A stretch of 19,883 nt of DNA from DATKBT01 sp035546295 (GTDB taxonomy: Bacteria; Acidobacteriota; Thermoanaerobaculia; Multivoradales; Multivoraceae). The DNA lies in contig DATKBT010000083.1 in the NCBI GenBank assembly GCA_035546295.1, forward strand, positions 1-19,883, given 5' to 3'. Numbering within the stretch: position 1 is the stretch's first letter; each line of letters begins with the position of its first letter. The translations under genes and the position numbers were made by a program. A model generated the notes under the pieces. That model searched no databases, was not told the origin of the DNA, and was given only the letters and a program-made list of their open reading frames with translations. Shown one piece after another: positions 7,500 to 14,320 of this stretch.

Positions 7500-7604
7500 A
7501 TGAGAGTCCAGGTCCTCACCGTCAGCGCCCTCGAGAAGCTCCGCACGCTCGAGGACGACCGGCCCGCGCAGAGCGAGAACGTCGCCGTCGTTCGCGGCGC
7601 CTGA
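7500..7604 (+). CDS. Small ORF, 34 residues, unknown function
   Basis: An ATG-to-TGA frame of 34 codons encodes a peptide starting MRVQVLTVSALEKLRTLE and ending SENVAVVRGA. I do not recognise it. The reason to report it is codon use: all but two codons end in G or C, as strong a bias as in the confirmed genes here, whereas neighbouring noncoding sequence does not show this. There is no Shine-Dalgarno; a TATTCT box 14 bases upstream would make the message nearly leaderless. It ends 37 bases before the GT8 gene on the same strand and could be co-transcribed. It has no Cys and no signal peptide. It could be a leader peptide, a tiny protein, a remnant of a larger gene, or a chance frame. Confidence 0.4.
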   Translation: MRVQVLTVSALEKLRTLEDDRPAQSENVAVVRGA

Positions 7605-7641
7605 GCCCTCACCGACGACCCCGATCCTCGAAGCTCGCCCG

Positions 7642-8541
7642 ATGCCTCGCCACGCGACCCTGCACCTCGCCCTGTGCACCGACCGCCACCATTTCGTGGG
7701 CGTCGCCCCCGCGATCCGGTCGATCCTTGCCAACACGCAGCATCCGCCGGAGGGCTTCTCCTTTCATTTCGTGGTCGGCGGGGGGGAGTCGGACGAGCTC
7801 CTGGCGACGGTGCGTGGCGCCTTCCCGGCGCCGCGCTTCCGCTACCAGGTGGCGGAGTTCCGCGCCTCCCCGTTCCTCGACGACTACATTCGCGCCGGCC
7901 GAGACTCGACCTACGCCGAGCACGCATCCTCGGTCATGAATTTTTCGCGTTTCTATCTCGGCGACATCTATCCCGAGATCGGAAAGTTCGTCTATCTGGA
8001 TGCCGACGTCATCGTGCAGGGGGACATCGCGGAGCTGTTCCGGGAAGCGACCCTGAAACACCACGACCTCGCCGCCGTGCCCTTCGCCACGTTCGGAACG
8101 TGGGAGGATGGATTCCGGCCGGATTGGGACCTTCTACGGACCTTCGACCCGCTCGCGCCGGTGTTCAACTGCGGGGTCTACGTCACCGATCTTGCGAAGT
8201 GGCGGCGCGCCGTGCCGGAGCTCGAGCGATGGATGCGGATCCACCGGCAATCGATGGAGAGCTGCGTCTTCGGCACACAGTCGATCATGAACCTCGCGTT
8301 CTATCGCAACGTGGAAGTCTTGTCGCCGGAATGGAACGTCGGTCCCCTGGGCTACGACGAGAACCTCCCGGAACAAGCGCTGAAGGGGGCGAACATCCTG
8401 CACTGGGCTGGCCAGCGGAAGCCCTGGAAGGCGGACGGCCTCTACCGAGAGTACTGGAAGCCGTACGCGGCGAGCCCGCGCGACGGTGGTCCGGCGGCGC
8501 GGCCTCGAGCGACGCCGACGCCGGCCCGAGATCGGCTGTGA
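7642..8541 (+). CDS. GT8 family glycosyltransferase (copy A)
   Basis: The product has 299 residues and shows the GT8 layout of a retaining GT-A glycosyltransferase. The N-terminal strand LHLALCTDRHHFVGVAPAI binds nucleotide, the metal-binding DxD is YLDADVIVQGD (Asp120-Asp122), FNCGVYVTDLAKW lies mid-protein, and ILHWAGQRKPW (His254) is the second metal-ligand region near the C-terminus. It should transfer a hexose from UDP- or a similar sugar nucleotide to a surface glycan or lipid core; the acceptor cannot be told. There is no signal peptide or membrane segment. The last 25 residues are low-complexity Pro/Arg/Ala. No Shine-Dalgarno is visible before ATG 7642. It is clearly paralogous to the gene at 13492-12614 and converges on the glycosyltransferase ending at 8554. 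Confidence 0.9.
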   Translation: MPRHATLHLALCTDRHHFVGVAPAIRSILANTQHPPEGFSFHFVVGGGESDELLATVRGAFPAPRFRYQVAEFRASPFLDDYIRAGRDSTYAEHASSVMNFSRFYLGDIYPEIGKFVYLDADVIVQGDIAELFREATLKHHDLAAVPFATFGTWEDGFRPDWDLLRTFDPLAPVFNCGVYVTDLAKWRRAVPELERWMRIHRQSMESCVFGTQSIMNLAFYRNVEVLSPEWNVGPLGYDENLPEQALKGANILHWAGQRKPWKADGLYREYWKPYAASPRDGGPAARPRATPTPARDRL

Positions 8542-8553
8542 GGAACGCCTCGG

Positions 8554-9522
8554 CTACAGCACCCTCCCCCAGGGCGCGAAGAGGAGCTTCTCGCCGGCGG
8601 CGAGGTCCTTGAACGTCGTGCGGGGGGCGGGAAAGAGGCGCTGGAGCTTCGCCAGGCGTCCGGTCCCCGCGACACGATCGACCTTCCGCTGCCAATCGTG
8701 CAGCATGGCGACGTAGGGTCGGTACACCTCACGCCGCAGGGCCGTCGACAGCGTCGTGCTGATCGAGGAATTGTAGAGCCCCGGCGCCGGTTTCCTGACC
8801 CCGCAGAAATGATAGAAGATCAAGGGCTCGTCGTCGATCAGCACGCGGCCCCCGTCGCCATGTATCCGGTAGATCGGTACGTTCCAGGGCGCGACGTTGG
8901 CTCCTTTGTGGCGCAGCACCACCACGCCCTCGAAGCGCCGCGGCCACTGCTCGAGGTACTTCTGATCGCTGTAACGATCGCCCTCGATCCAGTCGTGGCA
9001 CCACTCGATGCAGCGCTCGTACCACCACTCCAGGCACTCCAGCCCATGCCGATCGCGCCGGAAGCAGGCCCAGCCGGAGTTGTAGATCCCGGCGTCTTCG
9101 TGGTGCTTCCACATCTCAGGAAAGCGATGCTCGGTGATGCTGATCGAGCCGCTTTCGAGCTCGGCGAAAAGCGGCTCCGGATCGCTGAAGAAACAGGTGT
9201 CGGCATCGACGTACGCCAGGACGTCGATCTCTTCGTGGTGCCGCAGGAGCCACCTGGGGAAGGCGGCGGAGCAGGTGTAGCAGTACTCTCTCTCGCTGCG
9301 GTTGCCCCGCGCCGCTCGCATCGTCTCGTCCTCGAATTCGTCATGGCGGACGAGGTCCACGCCTTCGAGCGAGAGCCGCGACGCCACTCGATGGGATTCA
9401 GAATCGAGACAGAGCAGGAACAGCCGGGCTTCGGGATGGACGCGCATCAACGACCGATGGAGAGCCAGGCCGCGCGTGAGATAGCCCCGATTGACGTGGG
9501 TGCAGAAGTAGCGCGTGGGCAT
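8554..9522 (-). CDS. GT-A type glycosyltransferase
   Basis: The product has 322 residues. The N-terminus RYFCTHVNRGYLTRGLALHRSL and the DxD motif YVDADTCFFSD (Asp106-Asp108) mark a nucleotide-diphospho-sugar transferase of the GT-A fold. The motifs GIYNSGWACFRRD, SDQKYLEQWPRRF and GANVAPWNV are characteristic of a group annotated as putative glycosyltransferases in cell-surface clusters; YHFCGVRKPAPGLYNS follows near the C-terminus. It differs from the two GT8 proteins here and is not a paralogue of theirs at the motif level. It is the last gene of the methyltransferase-sulfotransferase-glycosyltransferase operon, starting 11 bases after the sulfotransferase stop. No strong ribosome binding site is seen, so coupling to the upstream gene is likely. 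Donor and acceptor are unknown. Confidence 0.82.
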   Translation of the reverse strand: MPTRYFCTHVNRGYLTRGLALHRSLMRVHPEARLFLLCLDSESHRVASRLSLEGVDLVRHDEFEDETMRAARGNRSEREYCYTCSAAFPRWLLRHHEEIDVLAYVDADTCFFSDPEPLFAELESGSISITEHRFPEMWKHHEDAGIYNSGWACFRRDRHGLECLEWWYERCIEWCHDWIEGDRYSDQKYLEQWPRRFEGVVVLRHKGANVAPWNVPIYRIHGDGGRVLIDDEPLIFYHFCGVRKPAPGLYNSSISTTLSTALRREVYRPYVAMLHDWQRKVDRVAGTGRLAKLQRLFPAPRTTFKDLAAGEKLLFAPWGRVL

Positions 9523-9533
9523 CGCGTCGGCCG

Positions 9534-10379
9534 TCAGGCCGCTCCTTCGGCACTGCGCAGCGCCGAGATGCGATCACGCTCGCTGGCGATGAAGCCCTCG
9601 AGCTGATCCTGCTCCCGGTCGCTCAGGATCTGGTGCCAGCGCTCGTTTCGGCCGCGGTCGATCGCGAACGGGAGCTCGAAGCGACGGGCCGGAATCCCCA
9701 GCTCGCGGACCACCCTGGCGAGCTCCTCCTGCGGCGCCGCGGTCAAGCGACGGTGGTGCGCGAGCGTCGAACGCTCGAAACCCGCGAGCTCGGCGTCGAT
9801 CGCCTCGTAGGTGCGGAGCCAGTATTCCGCGATCACTCGCACGTCGCCGCCAGGGAAGGTGCGGGCGGGATCGACCCCCGCGAAGGTATGGGGCGGCGAC
9901 TGGCTCCAGCAGGCACCGGGAGCTTCGGGCAGGTGGATCCGACAGCCGGCGTACCCTCGGGGGCTCGCGGGAAATAGCGCCCGGATGCTGGCCACGGTGC
10001 TTCGCACGTCGCGGCTGCTCACCACCAGCGAGGCGTCCGGAAAGAGCGCTCGCAGGTAGGCGAGCTTGTTGGAGAGATGCGGGTTCTTGCTCAAGAAGAC
10101 CGGCCGCTCGCCGGCTTCGGCAAGACGCGCGGCGAAGCAGTCGTGCAGGGCCTGGCGGATCGCCGCGGTGGCGTGCTCGGCACCTAGCGGCGGGCAGTTC
10201 GGATCGTCGGTCTCGCAATGCGCGATCGGCGCGCCGCCCACGCGGCTCCACTCGGCGGCGAGCTCGAACCCGACGTAGCGGATCAGCGGATGCTGGCCGA
10301 GACAACGGGCGGTCAGCGTGCTGCCGCTGCGAATCGTGCCGACCACGAAAACAGGTCGCCGCAAGAGTCGTCGCTTCAT
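9534..10379 (-). CDS. PAPS-dependent sulfotransferase family protein
   Basis: The product has 281 residues. The 5'-phosphosulfate loop is FVVGTIRSGSTLTARCL (RSGST at 17-21) and the 3'-phosphate site is SLVVSSRDVRSTVASI (Arg123 and Ser127), in the order and spacing of sulfotransferase_1/3 proteins. It probably sulfates a glycan or lipid using PAPS in the cytoplasm. The middle is unusually cysteine-rich for this group (HCETDDPNCPP at 54-64). The start ATG 10379 overlaps the stop of the upstream methyltransferase by two bases (ATGA), a standard arrangement for translational coupling. The glycosyltransferase gene follows 11 bases downstream. The neighbours suggest a sulfated surface glycan or glycolipid; this is inference. 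Confidence 0.87.
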   Translation of the reverse strand: MKRRLLRRPVFVVGTIRSGSTLTARCLGQHPLIRYVGFELAAEWSRVGGAPIAHCETDDPNCPPLGAEHATAAIRQALHDCFAARLAEAGERPVFLSKNPHLSNKLAYLRALFPDASLVVSSRDVRSTVASIRALFPASPRGYAGCRIHLPEAPGACWSQSPPHTFAGVDPARTFPGGDVRVIAEYWLRTYEAIDAELAGFERSTLAHHRRLTAAPQEELARVVRELGIPARRFELPFAIDRGRNERWHQILSDREQDQLEGFIASERDRISALRSAEGAA

Positions 10380-11260
10380 GCCCGCTTCTCCCGGCGCGCG
10401 ACGAGCAGCCGGTAGCGCACTAGCCCTCTCCGATAGAGCCGCTCGAGGGCCAAGCCGCCGAGAAGCGCCTCCAGGACGAAGCGCCCGCCGACCAGGGGCA
10501 GCAGGGCATGGGCGGCCGTGTATCGCCGCTCGAGCCGCTGCAACCTGGCGGCAGGCGACGTACGGACATTGTCCGTGAGATCCTCCTCGTGGACGAGGCG
10601 CAGCTCGCTGCCCGCCAGCCAGGCGTCGAGCGCGCCGTCCGACGGCGGCGCGGCCAGTCGCCAGTGCTTGGCGAGGGCTTCGAGGTCGCGATCGCCAGCG
10701 GCGGCGGCGCGTGGGAAATCGTCGATCAGGATCAGCTTGCCGCCGGGCTCGAGGGTCGCGACCAGCCCGTCGAGCGTGCGCTCGAAGCGCGGGCTGTAGA
10801 TCAACGACTCGATGGAGACGACCGCGTCGTACGGCCCGGTGGGCGGTTGGTCGTAGCTTCGGAGTTGGAAGCGGCAGCACGCCGACAGACCGCGGCGGGC
10901 GGCCGCACGGCGTGCCACCCGGAGCTGTACCGGGCTCGAGGTGAGCCCGTCGTAGGTCCCGCCGGCGCGCTCCCGCCAGCGAAACATGGTGCCGCCGAAG
11001 CCGCAGCCGGCGTCGAGCACGCGCGGCTCCGCCGGCAGCTCGGCGGCGGCGAGAGCCCGATCGTTGATGAACAGCGGCGCGGCGGCCCCGGCGTAGGCCG
11101 GTCCCAGCTCCGGCGGCACCCGCAACGCCTTGTGCAGCGTCAAGTCGGCCTCGACGCGGCCGAAGCGCAGCAGGTTCATGAGCAGGTTGAAGCGCGACAG
11201 CCAGTTGTAAAAACCGGTGCTCTGGCCCGGGTCGAGCGGCGCCCCTGCCGGCTCCTCCAT
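10376..11260 (-). CDS. Class I SAM-dependent methyltransferase, cyclopropane-synthase/UbiE-like
   Basis: The product has 294 residues from ATG 11260. The SAM-binding motif I is VLDAGCGFGGTMF at 81-93, followed by the acidic strand end YDGLTSSP and the later motif PYDAVVSIESLIYSP; GGKLILIDDFPRA closes the core. A helical N-terminus of about 75 residues (NWLSRFNLLMNLLRFGRVEADL) and a C-terminus of about 90 residues flank it, as in enzymes acting on lipids, quinones or sugars. No good Shine-Dalgarno precedes the start, and the frame is open upstream without protein-like sequence. It is the first gene of the operon leading to the sulfotransferase and glycosyltransferase, and is divergent from the asparagine-synthetase-like gene. 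Substrate unknown. Confidence 0.85.
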   Translation of the reverse strand: MEEPAGAPLDPGQSTGFYNWLSRFNLLMNLLRFGRVEADLTLHKALRVPPELGPAYAGAAAPLFINDRALAAAELPAEPRVLDAGCGFGGTMFRWRERAGGTYDGLTSSPVQLRVARRAAARRGLSACCRFQLRSYDQPPTGPYDAVVSIESLIYSPRFERTLDGLVATLEPGGKLILIDDFPRAAAAGDRDLEALAKHWRLAAPPSDGALDAWLAGSELRLVHEEDLTDNVRTSPAARLQRLERRYTAAHALLPLVGGRFVLEALLGGLALERLYRRGLVRYRLLVARREKRA

Positions 11261-11272
11261 CGCGCGTTTCGC

Positions 11273-11278
11273 TACAAT
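11273..11278 (+). promoter_or_regulatory. -10 box TACAAT before the asparagine-synthetase-like gene
   Basis: TACAAT differs from consensus TATAAT at one base and is the most promoter-like hexamer in the divergent region 11261-11401. Transcription would start near 11286, leaving a leader of about 115 bases. The -35 region at 17 bases (11250-11255) is poor. Confidence 0.4.
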
Positions 11279-11372
11279 GCCGGGCTCCACGATGCCGATG
11301 CTCTCACAGCAGGGCTCTCCGAGGAAGGTGCCGATGCGCTCGCCAGGGAGACGACCCTCACGACCGACGCTT

Positions 11373-11396
11373 CGCACCCCGCACGGTCCGGGTGCG
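11373..11396 (+). promoter_or_regulatory. Hairpin in the leader just before the ATG at 11402
   Basis: CGCACCC (11373-11379) pairs with GGGTGCG (11390-11396) to form a 7-base-pair GC-rich stem with a 10-base loop. It ends five bases before ATG 11402 and would cover the ribosome landing site. An overlapping frame (ATG 11292 or 11298) runs through the hairpin and stops at 11405 with an ATGA overlap, so upstream translation could open it. That upstream frame does not have coding-like codon use, so the coupling idea is weak. Confidence 0.35.
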
Positions 11397-11401
11397 CGAT
11401 C

Positions 11402-12637
11402 ATGAGCCGCTTCCTCGCCTCGCGGAGCCGCGCCGCCGGCGAAGCCTTCCGCCGGCGGCGCGGACCGGAACTGACCCCAACCGTCGAGGTGGAGGGCTAT
11501 TTCTTTACCCAATCGGTCGCCTCCGATCGAGCGACCGCCGAGGCCGGGCGGGCGACGGGACCGCTCGTCGACGGCGACCTGGTCGTGGTCTGCGACGGCG
11601 AGGTCTACAGCCGCCGCGCCGGGCTCGGGACGCCGGAGGTCGTACTCCGACTGTACCGCCGCCACGGCGAGGACTTCGCCCGCCACCTCGACGGCGAGCT
11701 CGCGGTCGCCGTCTACGACTTCGGCCGCCGGCTCCTTCTGCTCGCGACCGATCCCTTCGGAACGAAGCCGTTGTTCGCGAAGGGGACCGAGGCGGCGAGC
11801 TACCTATGCGACCTCGAGGGTGGAAAGAGGCTGGCCCCGAACACCTTGCAGGTGGCGGAGCTCGACGGCCCCGGTTGCCGGACGTCGGTCGTCGAGCCGT
11901 TCGACTTCGATCACCAGCAAAAGGAGAGCTACGACGACTGGATCGCCGCCTTCGAGCGCGCGGTGTGCAAACGCGCCGTCGAAGGCTGCTATCTGCCGCT
12001 CAGCGCCGGTTACGACAGCGGCGGCATCGACTGTGCCCTGGCCGCTCTGGGCATGGAGTACAAGGCCTACTCGATCGTCGCCGGAGAGAACGAGGAGCTG
12101 GTGCGCCGGCGAAATCGCCGCGGGGAGATCCTCTCGATGGACCGCGCGACCTTCGACGAGCGTAAGGCCCTCTTGAGCCGTAGTCCGGAAGCCTCGAGCT
12201 TCAGAGTCGCGATCGCCAACGACGACGGCAGCGAGGTGACGTACGACGCCCTGGAGGACCCGGCTAGCTGCGGTCTCGCGCTCATCCATGCGCTGGCCTG
12301 CGCCGAAGGCCGCTGCGTCTCCCTGTCTGGAACGGGAGGCGACGAGACCCTGGCCGGACATCGCCGGTGGCCCGAGGTGCTGCGCCCCTGGCCCGACTTC
12401 GCCGGACGCTGGGGGGCCGCCTATCAGGGCAAGGAGGAGCTCGTCGCCGGCGTCTTCGGAATCGAGGTGCGCTACCCCTTCTTCGATCGGGCCCTGGTGC
12501 AGGAGCTCCTGTGGCTGAGCGTCGAGCTAAAGAGCCGCCACTACAAGGCGCCCCTCCACGAGTACTTGACGCGCAAGGGCTATCCCTTCGACGAGGGCGT
12601 GAAGACGGGTTTCCTACCCCTCAAAGGCTCCGCCTGA
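11402..12637 (+). CDS. Asparagine-synthetase-like amidotransferase, glutaminase cysteine missing
   Basis: The product has 411 residues, much shorter than AsnB (about 550). A class II glutaminase-like region is recognisable: RRRRGPE at 17-23, VVCDGEVYS at 62-70, LDGELAVAVYDF and TDPFGTKPLF at 117-126. The synthetase domain has the ATP pyrophosphatase loop LSAGYDSGGID (200-210, normally SGGxDSS) and SLSGTGGDETLAGH (307-320, normally SGxGADE). EVRYPFFDR and GVKTGF near the end also match. The nucleophile Cys that should follow the initiator Met is absent; the in-frame codons just before ATG 11402 read GCAI, where Cys would align with Cys2, but no start codon precedes them. The enzyme may use free ammonia or activate a carboxylate by adenylation, perhaps on a uronic acid of the glycan. 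It converges on and overlaps the GT8 gene by 24 bases. Confidence 0.82.
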   Translation: MSRFLASRSRAAGEAFRRRRGPELTPTVEVEGYFFTQSVASDRATAEAGRATGPLVDGDLVVVCDGEVYSRRAGLGTPEVVLRLYRRHGEDFARHLDGELAVAVYDFGRRLLLLATDPFGTKPLFAKGTEAASYLCDLEGGKRLAPNTLQVAELDGPGCRTSVVEPFDFDHQQKESYDDWIAAFERAVCKRAVEGCYLPLSAGYDSGGIDCALAALGMEYKAYSIVAGENEELVRRRNRRGEILSMDRATFDERKALLSRSPEASSFRVAIANDDGSEVTYDALEDPASCGLALIHALACAEGRCVSLSGTGGDETLAGHRRWPEVLRPWPDFAGRWGAAYQGKEELVAGVFGIEVRYPFFDRALVQELLWLSVELKSRHYKAPLHEYLTRKGYPFDEGVKTGFLPLKGSA

Positions 12638-13492
12638 GACGTCGTATTTCTCCCAGTACTCTTTGTACCGTCCGTTCGGCTTCCATGGCTTGCGGGAACA
12701 GCTCCAGTGCAGGATGCCGGCGCCGTCGAGGTCGGGGGCCGGGATGTCGTGAATGTATCCCAGGCTACAGACGTTCCAGCGTTTCGACAGCCACTGGGTC
12801 TTCTCGTGAAAGATCAGGTTGAGGATCGCCTGGCTGCCGAAATAGAAGAGATCCTCGCCGCGCCCTTCGCGAACGTCGCACCACGCCGACATCCACGTTT
12901 CCGTCTGCACCGCGACGCTGAGCTCGCGCCATCTCCGAAGGCTGGTGACGAACACTCCGGCGTTGAATCCGGGCCGGCGGAAGTCGACGCCGCGGAGCTG
13001 GGGCGCGTGCTGGAGGAACAATCCCCATTCTTTCTCCGGCACCGCGGCGAGGTCGTGGCGATCGAGAGTCGCCTCCCGATCGAGGTCCGCCAGGTCGCCT
13101 TGCACGACGATGTCCGCGTCGAGATAGACGATTTTGTCGAGCTCCGGGAAGACCTCGGCGAGATAGAATCTCGAGCAGTTGAGGGCTGCCGATCGGTAGG
13201 GGACGTTGCAGAGGCCGCCTTCGGCCACTCGGATGTAGCGTTCCATGACCGGCGTGGGGAGGAACTCCTCGACCTCGTACCGGAACACCGGATCCGGAAA
13301 GGCCCGGCGCAGGCAGGCGAGCAGCGCGGCCGATTCTCCCTTTCCGGTGAGGAGGTGGAAGGACAGCTTACGTGGATGCCGGGTGTTCACGACCGCGGAA
13401 CGGATCAAGGCGAGCGCGCCGACGAACTGGTGCCGGTCGCTGCACACGATGACGTCGAGAGCGCCCGTCGGCTCCGCCGGCGAATGGCTCAA
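12614..13492 (-). CDS. GT8 family glycosyltransferase (copy B), TTG start
   Basis: The product has 292 residues from TTG 13492, chosen because the conserved fold begins ten residues later (ALDVIVCSDRHQFVGALALI), an AAGGGG/AGAGG stretch precedes it, and the upstream methyltransferase stops only four bases before. GT8 motifs are YLDADIVVQGD (Asp125-Asp127), FNAGVFVTSLRRW and ILHWSCSRKPWKPNGRYKEYW. The last two match copy A (7642-8541) nearly position for position, as does the pattern HPxxxSFHxxxGxGES near the start, so the two genes are paralogues. Differences in the segment 140-175 suggest different acceptors. It is the second gene of a two-gene operon with the methyltransferase; its 3' end overlaps the asparagine-synthetase-like gene on the other strand. 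Confidence 0.88.
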   Translation of the reverse strand: MSHSPAEPTGALDVIVCSDRHQFVGALALIRSAVVNTRHPRKLSFHLLTGKGESAALLACLRRAFPDPVFRYEVEEFLPTPVMERYIRVAEGGLCNVPYRSAALNCSRFYLAEVFPELDKIVYLDADIVVQGDLADLDREATLDRHDLAAVPEKEWGLFLQHAPQLRGVDFRRPGFNAGVFVTSLRRWRELSVAVQTETWMSAWCDVREGRGEDLFYFGSQAILNLIFHEKTQWLSKRWNVCSLGYIHDIPAPDLDGAGILHWSCSRKPWKPNGRYKEYWEKYDVSGGAFEG

Positions 13493-13496
13493 GCCT

Positions 13497-14267
13497 CTAC
13501 CCCTTCGCGCGAAGCGCGCTCCGGCCCCGAGGTCGCAACAGGAAGATGAACTGGTTGGCGAAGCGCAAGGGAAGCAGATGACGCGGGCGCCGGCTGACCG
13601 CGACGAACCCGGCGCTAGCGCGGCCGAAGAGCCGCCGCCGGCGATAACGCGGCCACTCATCCCGGTGGAGGCCGCCGATCGCGAGATCGTTGCGGACGAA
13701 GACTTCGCGCCAGTGCTCGAGGGTGGCCGCGCGTTCGTGGCTGTCCGGGTCGTGGACGCCGAGGCGGGCCTCGAGCCGCCACTTGAGGGTCCGGGAGTTG
13801 GGCACCATGACGCAGATCCGGCCGTCCTCTTTCAGCACCCGCCGAAGCTCGGCGAGAGCCCGGTCGCCGTCGAGGAAGTGCTCGAAGGTGCCGATGCAGG
13901 TGATGTGATCGAAGCTGCCGTCGCGGAAGGGGAGCGCCTCCGCGTTGCCGGCCTGGAGCCGGGCGCCGGAGGCCTGGCCGCGGGCCAGCGCCAGCGCGGT
14001 CGCGGACAGGTCGATCCCCCAGGCGCCGGCCCCTCTGGCGAGGGCCTGGCCGAGGAGCAGCCCCGGGCCGCAGCCGAGGTCGAGGAGGCGCTGGCCCGGC
14101 CGGACCTCCAGGTAGTCGAGGAAGATGGCGTAGAACTCGGCCGGCCGCAGGTAGGCGAGGCCCTTCGTCCGATAGGTGCGGTCGAACCACCGCTGGATGG
14201 CCGGCTGGGAGGGCGGCCCCGAGCCGCCCGCTCCCCCTCGGTCCACCGCTGGAGACTCGAAGACCAC
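13497..14267 (-). CDS. Class I SAM-dependent methyltransferase, UbiE/COQ5-like
   Basis: The product has 256 residues from GTG 14267. The core fits Methyltransf_11: LLDLGCGPGLLLGQAL (motif I), GIDLSATAL (acidic loop), LQAGNAEALPFRDGSFDHITCIGTFEHF (motifs II/III) and LRRVLKEDGRICVMVPN. The N-terminal helix IQRWFDRTYRTKGLAYLRPAEF is a common cap for enzymes acting on sugars or small metabolites. The C-terminal 50 residues are basic with a hydrophobic tail (FANQFIFLLRPRGR). The Shine-Dalgarno is poor. The gene starts in a 53-base divergent gap facing the GT4 operon and is followed after four bases by the GT8 copy B, so it likely methylates the same glycan. It is not close in motif sequence to the methyltransferase at 15357. 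Confidence 0.85.
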   Translation of the reverse strand: MVFESPAVDRGGAGGSGPPSQPAIQRWFDRTYRTKGLAYLRPAEFYAIFLDYLEVRPGQRLLDLGCGPGLLLGQALARGAGAWGIDLSATALALARGQASGARLQAGNAEALPFRDGSFDHITCIGTFEHFLDGDRALAELRRVLKEDGRICVMVPNSRTLKWRLEARLGVHDPDSHERAATLEHWREVFVRNDLAIGGLHRDEWPRYRRRRLFGRASAGFVAVSRRPRHLLPLRFANQFIFLLRPRGRSALRAKG

Positions 14268-14285
14268 TGGCCGGTACCCGCGCTG

Positions 14286-14293
14286 TATCCTAC
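14286..14293. promoter_or_regulatory. Overlapping divergent -10 boxes in a 53-base gap
   Basis: The gap 14268-14320 separates two divergent operons. TATCCT at 14286-14291 faces the plus-strand GT4 operon, and on the minus strand TAGGAT (14293-14288) faces the methyltransferase-GT8 operon. Because the two hexamers share bases, the promoters would exclude each other. -35 boxes are not clear for either direction. Confidence 0.35.
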
Positions 14294-14320
14294 ACGGGCG
14301 GCTCAGAGAGCCGGCCTTCG

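Noticed and set aside
11277..11405. Small upstream ORF (42 residues) overlapping the asparagine-synthetase-like start, considered as a RiPP precursor
   Set aside because: About a third of its codons end in A or T, unlike genes here; its ATG at 11277 lies inside the likely -10 box; and there is no lasso B protein, YcaO or other RiPP enzyme nearby. Kept only as a possible element for opening the hairpin.
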